This document shows positions 37,681 through 48,600 of a DNA stretch of 64,000 nt, one piece after another. How positions within the stretch are numbered: the stretch's first letter is position 1; every line of letters starts with the position of its first letter. The stretch covers positions 186,001-250,000 of the forward strand of contig JAIUJO010000184.1 in the NCBI GenBank assembly GCA_023846275.1, written 5' to 3'. The translations under genes and the position numbers were made by a program. The notes under the pieces were generated by a model, which did not search any database, was not told the origin of the DNA, and saw only the letters and a list, made by a program, of their open reading frames with translations. This stretch comes from Vanilla planifolia (Eukaryota; Streptophyta; Magnoliopsida; Asparagales; Orchidaceae).

Positions 37681-40600
37681 GAGAGCATGTTGTAGGCTTT
37701 GAGCATTTCTTTGTCAAAGAACTCAAAGACTTTATGATTTTGTTGAACTTTAGAATTGTCGGGAAAGGAGGGAGACACAATCACTAAAGGCTTGTTATGG
37801 GTGATGTTCTCTATTACCAGCAAACTTTGAAATGGACATTTTATCAAGTTTTCTCTGAGAGCTTTGTGTTGTTTTGTAACTAATGGTAGGATCACAGTCA
37901 AGTAAGATTACTAAAAAATAAGATACATGGAGAACATCCTAGACACAGGTGATGAGTACAGAGGCCAGAATCCCAATAGCTGAGAATTCTTGGTATCCCA
38001 ACATTTTTCATTCTATTAGTCCTCTGACATATTGTGGTAGTGGTACTTAAGGTAATAAAGCAAATATTATGGCAAAATTATTGGATTTATCATAGTCAAA
38101 CAAAGTTTGTTGTGAACTGAATTCATCTTAGGGTGAATCCTCTAGGATGTGCATTACATTACCTATCAATTTGAACACAACAACTGAGACAAAGGATATG
38201 ATGGAAGAGTTGAACACACTAGAAAATGAACTAAAGCAAAAATAGCTTACGAAATTATCTACTATATCAAAGGAGAAGGTTATACATCCCAATAACCAGT
38301 TAGAGAACTCCAACACAGTGCTTTAGCCTTCTTTCATGAACTATAACTATGGAATTTTTATTTCTTGCATTGCTGTTGATCACATGGAGTTTAGTTGGCA
38401 TGAAAGCAAGCGGTTTTTTGTTACTTGTATGGAGTGATCTTGTTAGACATGATCTAAGCTATGCTCAAGATTTGTTGTGGCTATGACATGGGAGCAGGTA
38501 ACCTAATGTTTGCTCAGTATATAATCATTAATAAAAATACAAATTTCTCAAGTGTTTATAACGACACAAAATTTAAAAAGAGAGGATGTGTAATTAGTGG
38601 AGAAGCATGCAATGCAAAAATCTTAAAGATTTCATAAGAAGTGGAAGTTATAAAGTTTTAGTCATTAAAAGATTAACTATGTAGCTAAGAAGCCTTTTTA
38701 CATTACTATAGTAGGGGAAAATTGGGAGTAATGGTGTGCTATTTTTGAGAAGAAATTTTATTGGATGGATAAAGAAGTGCTCTGATATTAGTCATACATG
38801 CGAGAATTGTTTTTCAATTACCTAGAATTGTTATGTTATTTTTAAGGTAGAGGAGGATGTCTGTAGAAGGAGGTAATCAAATAAGAGTTGGAATGTTTAC
38901 TCAATTGTAAATTATTACTAGATGTTTTGCTACTATTGCATATGTCTCAGATGCTATTGTGAAAGTGCAATGATCCAAAACATAGATCATGCATGGTTGA
39001 GAGTGTTATAGAGGCATACAATTTCCATAGTTGTAAGTTTTAGCTAACAATATATGGTTGTCTTTGCTGTACAAAACATTCGAGAAATTAGAGTGCAAAA
39101 TCTTGTAGCTACTTGTTGTTCTTATTAAGGGAAAATATGGTGTTTGTTGTTCCCTCGTTGGAAACTCAATTGGAGAACTTTAATTGATATAGGGGAGACT
39201 AACTTTTCGCTAGGAATTGGAACTTCTTTGTCTAATATTTCATTAGATTGTTAACAAATATTGAAGCTTTATAGGAGTATCTGGTGGAGCTTGAGATTGT
39301 GTAGTCATCCTCTTAAGCGTTTATTATCTAGGAGGAATCTAGTTAGCAACAACTCTTAATCAAATTTCTGTGGTGTATGAATCAAAAGATTACATGATCT
39401 ATTAGACCAATTCAGAGAATCTACAAGGCTTCATAGACTGTTGATTGTTGTAAGAGATTTTGATGTACTACCTTCATAGAATAAGAAGAAAAGGGAGGAA
39501 AGTTTCTATTTAGTAGGCTCAATAAGAGTTCTTCAATTTCATGAATGACTTAGATCTAATAGACTTGTAATTTACTAGGAACAAGTTAACTTCGTGTACT
39601 AATAAGGAGGGTAGTGCATGTTTATTTGGAAGACTTGATAGAGCTTTGTTGAACATTCATGATATGTAAGCATTGCCAAATATAATAATGAGACACCATT
39701 CACACATAAGATCAAACAACTACCATTTGCTAATTTTGTTTAGACAACTATCATGAATAAAACTAAGCGGAAAATCCAATTTGAAACTTCTTGGTTATCA
39801 CTTCCACATTCAAATAATATTGTGTAGGTAGTTAGGAATAGAACTATTAGGGGCAACTCTATGGATTATCTATCCACTAAATTTAATATAGCACTATTGG
39901 TTTCAAAAAAATGGAGTGTAACTGAAGTTGGCAATATTTTTAATAGACCTTGTAGTTGAAGTAGTTTTAGAAGTTTTAACTTGATGAATTTGATATGGCA
40001 TTAGCTAAGTCTAGACATGATCTTTTGGCATAATGTATTGCCCTCTATAAGAAGGCTATGGCTTTAGAAGAAACGTGGTGGTGCTAAGAAGAGAAGCTTC
40101 ATTAGGCCAACTTTGAGCATCAAAACATGCATTTCATTTAGGCAGTGGCCACTTTTAATTACAAAAGTTATTGTATACATCATCATTAAAGTTATAATAA
40201 AGAATTGGTCACTTCCCCAGTTGACTTTAAAGATATACTCATGCAATGTTTTAGTAGGAGGTGGTGTAGCTTAAGCCTATTTAATCCTGCACTGTCATCC
40301 AACCTTTTAGAACTATTAATATATAGAAAAGGAATGGTTTATTTCCTTTAATAAGTGAAGATGAGGTTTGGAATGCCATTATGTCTATCAAAATAAAGCC
40401 CCTGATGTGGACGACATCTTTGTAGAATTTGTGCATGGATATTGGAACATTACTAAGGTAGATATTATCACAACTATGAAACAATTCTATACAGATAGCT
40501 ATATGCCCAATAAGTGGAAGAAAGATTGATAATTCTAGTTCTTAAAGTATTAGGTGCTTCAAAACCTAAACAGTTTATATCTATTAGGTTTGCAATGTGA

Positions 40601-41819
40601 TACACAAAGTTCTTACAAATATATTGATGGGGTACATGTAAGATGGTGCTTTTTTATTTTCTTCCAAGTGAGCAAGTAGCTTTTGCTCTTGTTTGTGCTA
40701 TATTTGATAATATGTTTTTTTTTGTTTAAGAGCTGGTTTGTTATATGAACTCATGTACTTCTAAATAGGGGTTCATGGCACCTAAGCTAGGTATGCCTTA
40801 TGACAAGGTCGATTAGAAATTTATGCTCCATATGGTAATGCATTTATGGTTGTTAAATATTTTGTATGATTGGGTTAAGACTTCTATCACTACATTAAGA
40901 ATTTTGGTTATGTTTAGTGGGATCTACCTTTTATGGATTCAAGTTTTATGGGTCTTAAGAAAGGGTGTTCATTGTTATTATACCTTTTATGATTGGGTCT
41001 TGGCTTATTAAGAAAAAGAATTAGATGGAGCAAGCCACCATGATTAGGATAAAGATTTGCCCTTCCTAACCAACATTTTCTCACCTTCTATGTACTAATG
41101 AAATTTTTATCTATGCACCAGCAACTTATGTTGTAGCACAAACTACTACACACTTTTTGAAGTAACATGGCCAATGCTTCAACTAGATGATAAATTTTAA
41201 AAAATATAGAGTATTGTTCTATAAGTCATATACTTTAGCTATATCTATTACGACAACTAAACTTTAGAAAAAAAATTCCAATTTGTAATTGATCATGTTG
41301 AAAGTTATGTGTCAAGTAGGACAATCGTGTCTCTATCGATGGTGGTGCTCATTGTCAGGATTAAGTCATTGCTCATTGCTATTCTTATCCATTACTTAGC
41401 CCACATTTTAATATTGAGCAAAATGTTTTGTTATGATGTGATGTTACTTGTAGAGTGGTTTAATTGTTAAGAGCACTATACATTATGCATGTTAGAAATT
41501 GGTTGATCTTTTGAAGAAGTGTGAAGGCCTTGGAGTTTGAAGTTTTTTGCATGTTTTGGAAAGCATTGCAGGCTGGTTATGACTTGTTAAGACTTTTTTT
41601 AGGTGTAAGCATTTAGATCCAAGTATTTTATGATAAGCAATAATTTTTATTTGTTGCTTGGTGCTTCATATACAAGCAAGCTACTTCATATTGTGGTACC
41701 TTGAACAATTGATAATAAAATTTTGCTTACCATTCTTTTTGTCAATTACACTTCTATGTTTGTACTTATTAGATTATTAGAATGCCAATTATTTAATGAG
41801 TAAGCACCTCTTTTAAAAT
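37680..41819 (+). mobile_element. Ancient LINE copy E, interrupted at its 3' side by plastid DNA
   Basis: The 5' leader (37,680-38,330) resembles the leader of copy C (56,400-57,070). It jumps directly into a pre-endonuclease module (38,340-39,050), so the DUF4283 part of ORF1 is deleted. Endonuclease landmarks lie at 39,060-39,720 (VVYESKDYMIY; DLDLIDL; GSACLFGRLDRALLN). RT remnants follow to about 41,760 (PYDKVD motif A remnant near 40,795; GLKKGCS motif B near 40,952; no clear motif C). RNase H is absent, because plastid-derived sequence begins at about 41,820. Confidence 0.65.
38340..39050 (+). repeat. Unassigned pre-endonuclease module, copy E
   Basis: It contains GGGGAAAATTGGGAGTAATG, GTGTGCTATTTTTGAGAAG and GAGTTGGAATGTTTACTCAA, as in the copy B and C modules, and again lies directly before an endonuclease. 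A frame reads ELECLLNCKLLLDVLLLLH. Confidence 0.6.
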
Positions 41820-42001
41820 ATGAGAATTAGCAACAAAAGAAGAAGTAATTTAGTTGATAAAGTTTAGTGCACAAACTTTTCACAAATGCCAAACTAGATA
41901 TAGCATCGTAGTCAATGTCAATACTTTCTACCAGTTCAAAAATATTCAACGTATGATCATGAGTGAGTAAATGTACATTTACAAGAAAAAGTTCGATACT
42001 T

Positions 42002-42022
42002 CAAAATCATATTCAGATACTT
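42002..42022 (-). repeat. Single inverted unit of the NUPT minisatellite
   Basis: On the minus strand this reads AAGTATCTGAATATGATTTT plus G, equal to the ninth unit of the array at 45,022-45,334 except at the last base. A partial second unit (AAGTATCGAAC) follows. Read as protein it is EVSEYDFEVS. It sits on the opposite flank of the plastid block in inverted orientation. Confidence 0.7.
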
Positions 42023-42689
42023 CATAATATAATAAAAAAGTTTCACTAATGAAAACTCCATCGAAACCATGCTCACTGAAATGGTTGCTTCTATCTGCTC
42101 CAATAATGAATCATTTGTTGAATTAAATAACTAATTTAATCATATACTCGTATACTTGGGGAAGGGGATCCACACAGTGTGAATGATTTCTGAGTGGACT
42201 CCTCATTCATTTGATAGAGAAGATCACGAATGTTCTATGATCCTATGCCAAATCCCAGGCTCGGATCGTGAGGAACACTGAAATACTTCGTATCAATAGA
42301 TAAGATTAAGATACTTGGCATGTCAATATTGATATGCTTAGTGTTTCACCTATTTATGATTATTCCTTGAAGAGACCTTGGACCTCCATACCCTTTAGTA
42401 CAAGTTTTTGCAAAACTCTATCTATTTTGTGTAAATGGTAGACTAACTATCTTTCTTTGTTTTGCTCAGTCATTAAGAACTTGATTCTTTCTATCTATTA
42501 TATATCAATATATACTAGACAAAAAGAATGCTCATAAGTAGTCATATTGAAACAAAAAAAGAACCCTTGTGTATGAAATTTGAAAAGATCTCTATTCAGA
42601 TCAAACAATTCCACTTAATTAAGAATGACTATACGTGTGATAGCATCAACAAAATGGAAATGAGCTGGGGTTATAAATTTATAATCATG

Positions 42690-42730
42690 AAATCGAGAAT
42701 GAAGTTTTCAATTTGTACATGCTACATCAT
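42690..42730 (-). pseudogene. ndhB: Start of plastid ndhB (NADH dehydrogenase-like complex subunit 2), fragment
   Basis: On the minus strand from 42,730 the codons read MM-stop-HVQIENFILDF. This matches the N terminus of plastid NdhB with the third-codon Trp changed to TAG and a few substitutions. NdhB is a membrane subunit of the thylakoid NDH complex. Similarity fades after about 14 codons, so only the very start is recognisable. Its position downstream of rps7 on the same strand is exactly as in plastid genomes, which supports the call. Confidence 0.7.
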
Positions 42731-43044
42731 GAAATCATAATTGCATCCAATCTATGAAAAAGTCCCAATTAATTTCAATTTTCTTCTTTTGAAATGGGAC
42801 GTATATTGAATCCTTATGAATATGGTTAAGATAAAGCCTTATTTCCTTATATTCTATAGGATTCTGTTATTATGATAGCCCTTGACAAGGCTTAGTTGAT
42901 CTATAATTTATGTTTCATCTTTCTTTTCCTTTATGTTTGCTTTAGAAAATGTTGACTTTGTTTCTTTCTTTTTCTATTGATTCTTTTTTTATCGAGATTT
43001 ATGGACTCATGGATCTATGTGTCTATATAGATCTTGTTCATTGA

Positions 43045-43505
43045 TTAACAAAAATGTGCAAAAGCTCTATTTGCCTTTATCATTCAATGAGTCTCTTCCT
43101 TTTTGAATATTGCATTGCCATGGCCTTTCGAAGCATCTATTATTTCAATACTTAATTGGAAAGCCATATTTTGATTTGGATTGGAAGCTTGTAGGAAGAC
43201 CATAACGACAAAAGATTTGCAATCACTTTTCCATGTGTAGATCCTATTTCAATAGAAACTTAATGAGTCAATCAGCTTACACATCTATATCTTTTACTAC
43301 TATATTAGAGGTTACTCTACATATTGCTTTACGTACGATAGATAAAGAATTTTTTATTTCTTGGTGAATCTTTTTCACGAATCGATAGATAATATTATAT
43401 GACAATGATTTCTTTGTGTTTTAGGATATAGATAACAAATTCACTAACTAATAAATTATGTTAAATTTGATCAAATTTTGTAATTTTTTTGTGGCACCTA
43501 GAAAT
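43045..43505 (-). pseudogene. rps7: Plastid rps7 (30S ribosomal protein S7) pseudogene
   Basis: S7 is a primary 16S-rRNA-binding protein of the plastid small subunit. The minus strand reads, with indels, ILKHKE in the N-terminal part, then KNSLSIVRKAICRVTSNI, then SIEIGSTHGKVIANLL, NMAFQLSIEIIDASKGHGNA, FKKEETH, a stop (Arg in plastid S7), and MIKANRAFAHFC before the terminal TAA at 43,045-43,047. The start codon has become ATT (43,503-43,505). There is a frameshift near 43,390 and internal stops. The 461-bp span is close to the normal 468 bp. It lies 60 bp from rps12, as in plastids. Confidence 0.9.
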
Positions 43506-43565
43506 GAAATGAACATTAGAATGGCTAAAGAATTAATTTTTTTATTAGGGCAAAAAACAAATCAC

Positions 43566-44019
43566 TTATTTTGGCTTTTTCTTTTTGACACCATATTGTA
43601 GGGTGCCTTGGACATGTAGTTGTTATGAATCAAATATATTTAGAAAGAAGATCTTTTGTATTATGTGTAGCTTGCTCCAGTCCCCTTTCAAAACATTTGT
43701 TATTGGTTTAGCCATACACTTCACATGTTTTAGTTCACATGATATATATAATTGATACAAGTCTTGGATAAGAATCTACAATGCACTATGACACCTTTAT
43801 CGATGATCCCTTACTCTAAGAGCATTAAGGGTTTGTCAAATAACGTGATATCTTACACCAGTAAATCCTTAACCCTTTCTCTTCTTACTAATACTGTAGA
43901 ATGTTCATGTAAAATATGGAAAATATCTACTATATAAGAAGTGATTTGTAATCCAGAGGTCAATCCTACTCTATAAGCTTTACGTAAGGCAGAGTTTGGT
44001 TTTTTAGAGGTAAAAATAG
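43566..44019 (-). pseudogene. rps12: Plastid rps12 3' part (30S ribosomal protein S12, exons 2 and 3) with shortened intron
   Basis: S12 is the decoding-centre protein of the small subunit; its plastid gene is trans-spliced. Exon 2 occupies 43,787-44,019 (233 bp, against the usual 232) and reads [20 protein letters not shown], then [16 protein letters not shown] and a stop. The intron begins GTGCATTG (group II GTGCG equivalent) at 43,786. It keeps about 190 bp before joining CCCTACAATATGGTGTCAAA and exon 3, which ends at the TAA at 43,566-43,568. Known plastid versions of this intron are about 0.5 kb, so an internal deletion has occurred. Exon 1 is elsewhere in plastid genomes and is not expected here. 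Confidence 0.92.
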
Positions 44020-44130
44020 AAAATTTTGAATTGGATCCATATGTGAGATATTAACCTCATATGGAAAATATCGACTATATAAGAAAATCTATAGAACCAT
44101 ATGTGAGATATTCACCTCATATGGCTCTCC
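44020..44130 (-). other. 3' half of the rps12 trans-spliced group II intron, with duplicated domain V-like hairpin
   Basis: Upstream of exon 2 on the minus strand, the hairpin CCATATGAGGTGAATATCTC (equivalent to the plastid CCGTATGAGGTGAAAATCTC domain V segment) occurs at 44,101-44,124, and again with one change at 44,041-44,064. Between them is a patch (44,062-44,087) nearly identical to exon 2 sequence at 43,917-43,942. Confidence 0.65.
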
Positions 44131-44821
44131 ATTCAATTCTTTCAAAAGAATTCCATCCTTTTCTTAGATTGAGAATGTCCTTCCTTCTTTCACTCCATCA
44201 TAAAGAGTAACTCAGCCCAATCCATTCATGTTTTCATGTTCTAATGCCTTCCGAATCCCTTCCAAGGAAAATTTTGAGTTGGATCCAAAATGGATGGCTT
44301 AGTGTGAACTTATCCATGCAGTTATATACTATTCAAATAAGAATCTATTTAATGATAGGAATGAACCTTGCTTTTGTGCTTTGGTGAGTAATTTTATATT
44401 CTTTCAATGACATATGTTGTGTTCAGGGGATATCCATATGATTTGATTGATCATGTAAGGGCTGGATAGAAAAACCTGTACAAAAAAGATAGTTCTTTTC
44501 TGTTATATCTTTTTATTTCCTATTTTATGTTTTTATTTTATATTATATCATTTTATTTTCTATTATACCTTTTTTATTTTATTTTTTATCTATTATTTTA
44601 TTTATCTATATATTCTTTATATATCTATTATTTGTTATATTAGTATGTTTTTATTAATATATTACTATTATTCTATTTGTATTATTATTTAGATTTAGAT
44701 TTATTTAGTGTTTTATTTATATTATTAGAATATAGATTTGAATTTTGAATTGATTTTTTAATTAGGCTAGTCTTAGTTCTTAGTCCATATATGTTAGTTC
44801 TATTTCTCAATGGAAACAAAA
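44131..44821. other. rps12 to trnV spacer, partly expanded AT-rich low-complexity DNA
   Basis: 44,131-44,490 looks like degraded plastid spacer. About 44,500-44,760 is almost pure A/T with runs of TTTTATTTTATTTT and TATTATTTTATTTATC, a low-complexity expansion. No gene is present. Confidence 0.55.
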
Positions 44822-44893
44822 AGGGATATAAGTCAATGATAGAGTGTCACCTCGATGTGGTGGAAGTCACCATTTTGAGCCTAATTATCCGTA
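44822..44893 (+). pseudogene. trnV-GAC: Plastid trnV-GAC (tRNA-Val) pseudogene
   Basis: Seventy-two bases align along the full length of plastid tRNA-Val(GAC), starting AGGGATATAA and ending CTAATTATCCGTA. The D-loop, anticodon region and T-arm are still recognisable. The anticodon triplet reads GAT instead of GAC (CCTCGATGTGG), the T-loop GTTCGA has become TTTTGA, and the 3' acceptor strand has one mismatch. It is not expected to be functional. Its place and strand before rrn16 are canonical. Confidence 0.9.
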
Positions 44894-45021
44894 AACCAAT
44901 TCCACATTTTTCTATTTTGTCTTGCTCTCTCGCTATGAGTGACTGAGAATCGATAAAAGGCCTATGGTTTTGATGCGATAAGGTGGGGATGGCAATATGT
45001 TATGAACATATATATATTATG

Positions 45022-45334
45022 AAGTTTATAAATATGATTTTTATGTATTTGAGTATGATTGATGTATTATTAAGTATCTAAATATTATTTTTAAGTATAT
45101 GAATATGATTGGTGTATTATGAAGTATTTGAATATAATTTTGAAGTACATAAATATAATTTTTAAGTATCTAAATACGATTAATATATTATGATATGTTT
45201 GAATATGATTGATGTATTATGAAGTATCTGAATATGATTTTCAAGAATCTAAATACGAATTCGAAGTACCTAACTATGATTTTGAGGTATCTAAATATTA
45301 TTTTAAAGTATCTAAATATGATTAATACATTATG
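45022..45334 (+). repeat. Minisatellite of 21-bp and 29-bp units, 13 units
   Basis: Every unit begins with a form of AAGTATCTAAATATGAT. Eight units are 21 bp and five are 29 bp; the longer form adds a GTATTATG-type tail. The order is 21,29,21,29,21,21,29,29,21,21,21,21,29, which sums exactly to 313 bp. The array lies in what would be the trnV-rrn16 spacer. Confidence 0.85.
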
Positions 45335-45433
45335 AAGTGGATGGATACAAGCATTCACTTTGATCTCAAAATAAAAATTTCGAATTAGCTTTTCCTATAA
45401 ACAAAGAAGTTATAAGTAATGAAACTATGAATT

Positions 45434-45685
45434 TCATCAAGAGTTATATCTCGACTCAGGATGAATTCTGGCAGCATGCTTAACACATGCAAGTCAGATG
45501 AGAAGTGGTGATTCCAATGGAAAATGGATAAGTAACCCAGAAGAACCTAACCTTTGGAGGGAAACAACAATTGGAAAGGATTGCTAATACCTGGTAGGCT
45601 AAAGACGAAAAGAAGGAATCCACCAAAGGAGATGCTCACATCCTATTAGATAGTTTTTTGGGTAATAGCCCATAAAGAATAAGGT
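45434..45685 (+). pseudogene. rrn16: Plastid 16S rRNA gene, 5' fragment (pseudogene)
   Basis: The sequence begins TCATCAAGAGTTATATCTCG, equivalent to the TCATGGAGAGTTCGATCCTG start of plastid 16S rRNA. It continues through GCATGCTTAACACATGCAAG (a perfect match to the conserved 5' segment), the AACAACAATTGGAAA and GCTAATACCTGG region, to about position 250. It then breaks off into LINE copy F sequence at about 45,685. The normal gene is about 1.49 kb. Many C-to-T and G-to-A changes are seen. The preceding AAGTTATAAGTAATGAAACT is the usual plastid spacer just upstream. Confidence 0.93.
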
Positions 45686-48600
45686 TCAAGTTTGGCTCAA
45701 GCATGCCAACATTTATGGGGTGTGGACAAGTAATTTTACTTTTTTCTAGATATGATTATAAACATTTTTGAAATTCTCTTCATTGTTGATAGTTGAGAAA
45801 TGATTCAAAATGGCAACAAAGAGGTTGTGAAATTCTTAGAGAAAAGTATTCTATATAAGGGTATGTTTTTTAGCTAATAAAATATAGTTTCATTATTATA
45901 ATATAATATTTAGGGGATTAGAGCTAACAAATCCTATAGCTACTTGTTACACTTGGTATGGGAAAGTAGGGTGTTCGTAGTTACTTTTTTGGAAACTGAA
46001 AAGGAGAATGTTTATAGGCATGAAGTGGATCAGCTTTTAAGGTAAGAATTTGAGCTAGTTTGTTCATTTTTGATAGGGCTGTTAGGGGGTATCTCTAACT
46101 TTATGGAGGCATTGAGTGGAGCTTTATATTATGGATTCAACCTCACAAGTGGTTATTACCTAGTAAGATGTAGTGTCAACAATACTTGGTGGTGATGTAT
46201 GGTGCATACATCAAAAGATTATTTTAACCATCAAGCAGCTTGGGACAAAATCAAGGAATCAACAAAGCTTAGTGGATTATCAATTATTATAGAAGATTTT
46301 AATGCCTTAATTATATGGAATGAGAAACAAGGGAGAAAAAATCATTAACAAATCGGCTCAGTCTGGGTTTTATATTTTCATTCATGATGTACATCTAAAT
46401 AACTTGGGATTTATTGGGAATAAGTTAACTTAGTGAAATAACAAGGTAGACAGAACTCTCACATATTAAATATTGGACAAAGATTTTATGAATTTTTGAT
46501 GGTGTGCAAGCATCCTCAGGCACAATAGTGAAAACATTTTTCTCATGCCAACTCAAACCACAACCCTTTGTTTATTTTTTTTGGTTGTGGACATTGAGTA
46601 ATACTAATAAAACTACCCAATCTGAAAACTTATGGCGATCATATCTAATCTCAACTAATGTAGTATAGGAAGCTTGGAATAGAACTATCAAAGGAAACTC
46701 AATCGATGGTTTATCCATTAAATTTAGCTTAGCATTGTCAAAATTAAAGAAATAGAGTGTAGCTTAGCTGGGGAATATTTCTTACAAGCCTTGCCAATTA
46801 GAAGAGGAGAACTCAGAGCTGCTACTTAACGAATAAAAGAGTGGATTTATTGAGCTGAAACATAATCTCTTGGCATAACGTACTGCTTCCTACCAAAAGG
46901 CTTTGACTTTAGAAGCAGCATGGTTGTTGCGTGCACCAAGCTTCATTTGGCTAGCCTTGGCAATCGAAATAGACATTTCTTTTAGGTAACAGATACTTCT
47001 ATGTACAACAAAGAAAATATACCTCATCGTAAAAATGATAATGGGGAATTAGTGACCTCCACAACTTATATAAAGACATTTTGATGTAATTCTTTAGCTT
47101 GAAGTGGTCTAGTTTTGGGAAATATGAACATCCCTTACCCTTCAAGTCTTTGGGATCTATCAAAAGTGAGTAGGCATAGTTTTTGTAGCTCTAATTAGTG
47201 ATGATGAGATAAAAAATGATGTATTTTCTAGCAAAAGAAATGAAGCCTCTAATGGGAATGGCATATTTATTGAGTTTTTACATTCTTATTGGAATATTGC
47301 CCAATTGGATATTACGACAACTATGAAATAATTTTTTAAATATGGTAGTATGACCAAACAGTGGAAATACACATTAGTCAATCTTATATATAATATTCAA
47401 AATGCCTCTAAATATGCAATAATTCAAATCCATTTGTCTTTGCAAGGTGATCCACAAATTTATGTCCAAAATTTTGGTGGATACTCTGAAGATTGTGCTT
47501 CTTAATATTATGATAAGAGAACATACTACTTTTGTGTCTATCCATTTTATGTTTGAAAATATACTCTTAGCATAACTTGTGCTACTAAGAGTATCACTCA
47601 AGATATTATGAAGTACTATGGGCAACACTCTAACCAAGTGGTTGATCTTAATAAGCATAGAGTATCATTTTGTAAGGGGATGGAATGGAAGCAATGAAAG
47701 ATGATAGTAAGAAAATTACAAATTAGCAAAGATGTTTAACTGAAATATTTTGGAAAACCTATTATAGAAACTAAACTTCAAAAAAATGCCTTCAAATTCA
47801 TTTATGAATGAGTTAAACAATGTATAAAGATGGAAGATGATGTCAATAGAGATGATAGGGCATAATGTGATGATCAACAAGGCACTAGCTACTATTCCTT
47901 CATATTACTTAGCCTACTCTTTCATTTTTAATTGCATTATTATTCATTTAGAGAAATTTGTATGTAAATAAATATTTATTAGTTCAAATACTTGTTGCAT
48001 GCTATATTGTGCCTATTTGGAATTATTAACTCTTTATATGGAGTGTAGAGGATCATAGTCCATAGTTTGTCAAATTTGTAGGTAGCATTGTTTGTAAAGC
48101 ATTGCAGAGGGGTTGTAGCTTGAGAAGATGGTTTACATGTTCAAGCTTTTAGATCCAAGTATTTTATTACAAATAATACCTTCTATAAATTAAAACATTT
48201 ACTTGTGCCTCCTTTAGCAATTTTTATTATGCATTCCCCTTGAGCTAAATCAAATGAAAGGGATGTGCTGTACTTCAAAAAAATTGAGGTCGCAATATTA
48301 GAATAAAAATCATTTACAATCGATAGTGTATGAGCCACAATTTAACAATAGAGGAGATTGCATGGGTTCAAAAATTGTACTTATAGACTTAAGTTAGCAT
48401 CATCACATTAAGATTATTTCTTGACTTTACATTTTACTTGCATTTGGATGTGTGAATCAGGATTGAGATGCTAGTTCTCTATCAATGAAGTAATAATGTG
48501 ATAGAGGATTTGAAACATAGCTCATAGGAAGGCCATACGACAAAGGTATTTTGGTCCAATAGCCTTGCAAATACTGATCTCATGCTCAATAGAGCAAACA

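Larger units (their letters stand above)
41820..45685. other. Nuclear plastid DNA insert (NUPT), degraded
   Basis: A block of about 3.9 kb contains, in order, the ndhB start (-), rps7 (-), rps12 exons 3 and 2 (-), trnV-GAC (+) and the first quarter of rrn16 (+). This is the gene order and orientation of the canonical plastid ribosomal region. All genes carry stops, frameshifts or truncation, and C-to-T-type changes are common, so the segment is not plastid DNA itself. Old LINE sequence flanks it on both sides. The left 850 bp (41,820-42,680) is not matched to a named plastid gene, so the left border is approximate. Confidence 0.88.

Noticed and set aside
28029..41819. LTR retrotransposon (Copia/Gypsy) interpretation of the RT and RNase H remnants
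   Set aside because: No LTRs, protease or integrase are seen. The N-terminal endonuclease with GDFN/SDH-type blocks and the RT motif spacing are of L1 type.
44500..44760. AT-rich stretch considered as a replication origin or matrix attachment site
   Set aside because: It is simple low-complexity expansion within a degraded plastid spacer; no specific element can be shown.
44822..44893. Functional tRNA-Val gene
   Set aside because: The anticodon, T-loop and acceptor positions are altered and it lies in degraded plastid-derived DNA.
45434..45685. Functional rRNA gene
   Set aside because: Only about the first 250 nt of 16S are present, with many substitutions, and the sequence then breaks into LINE DNA.
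47374..47658. 94-codon minus-strand open frame
   Set aside because: It lies antisense to the RT fingers remnant of copy F and has no motif of its own.
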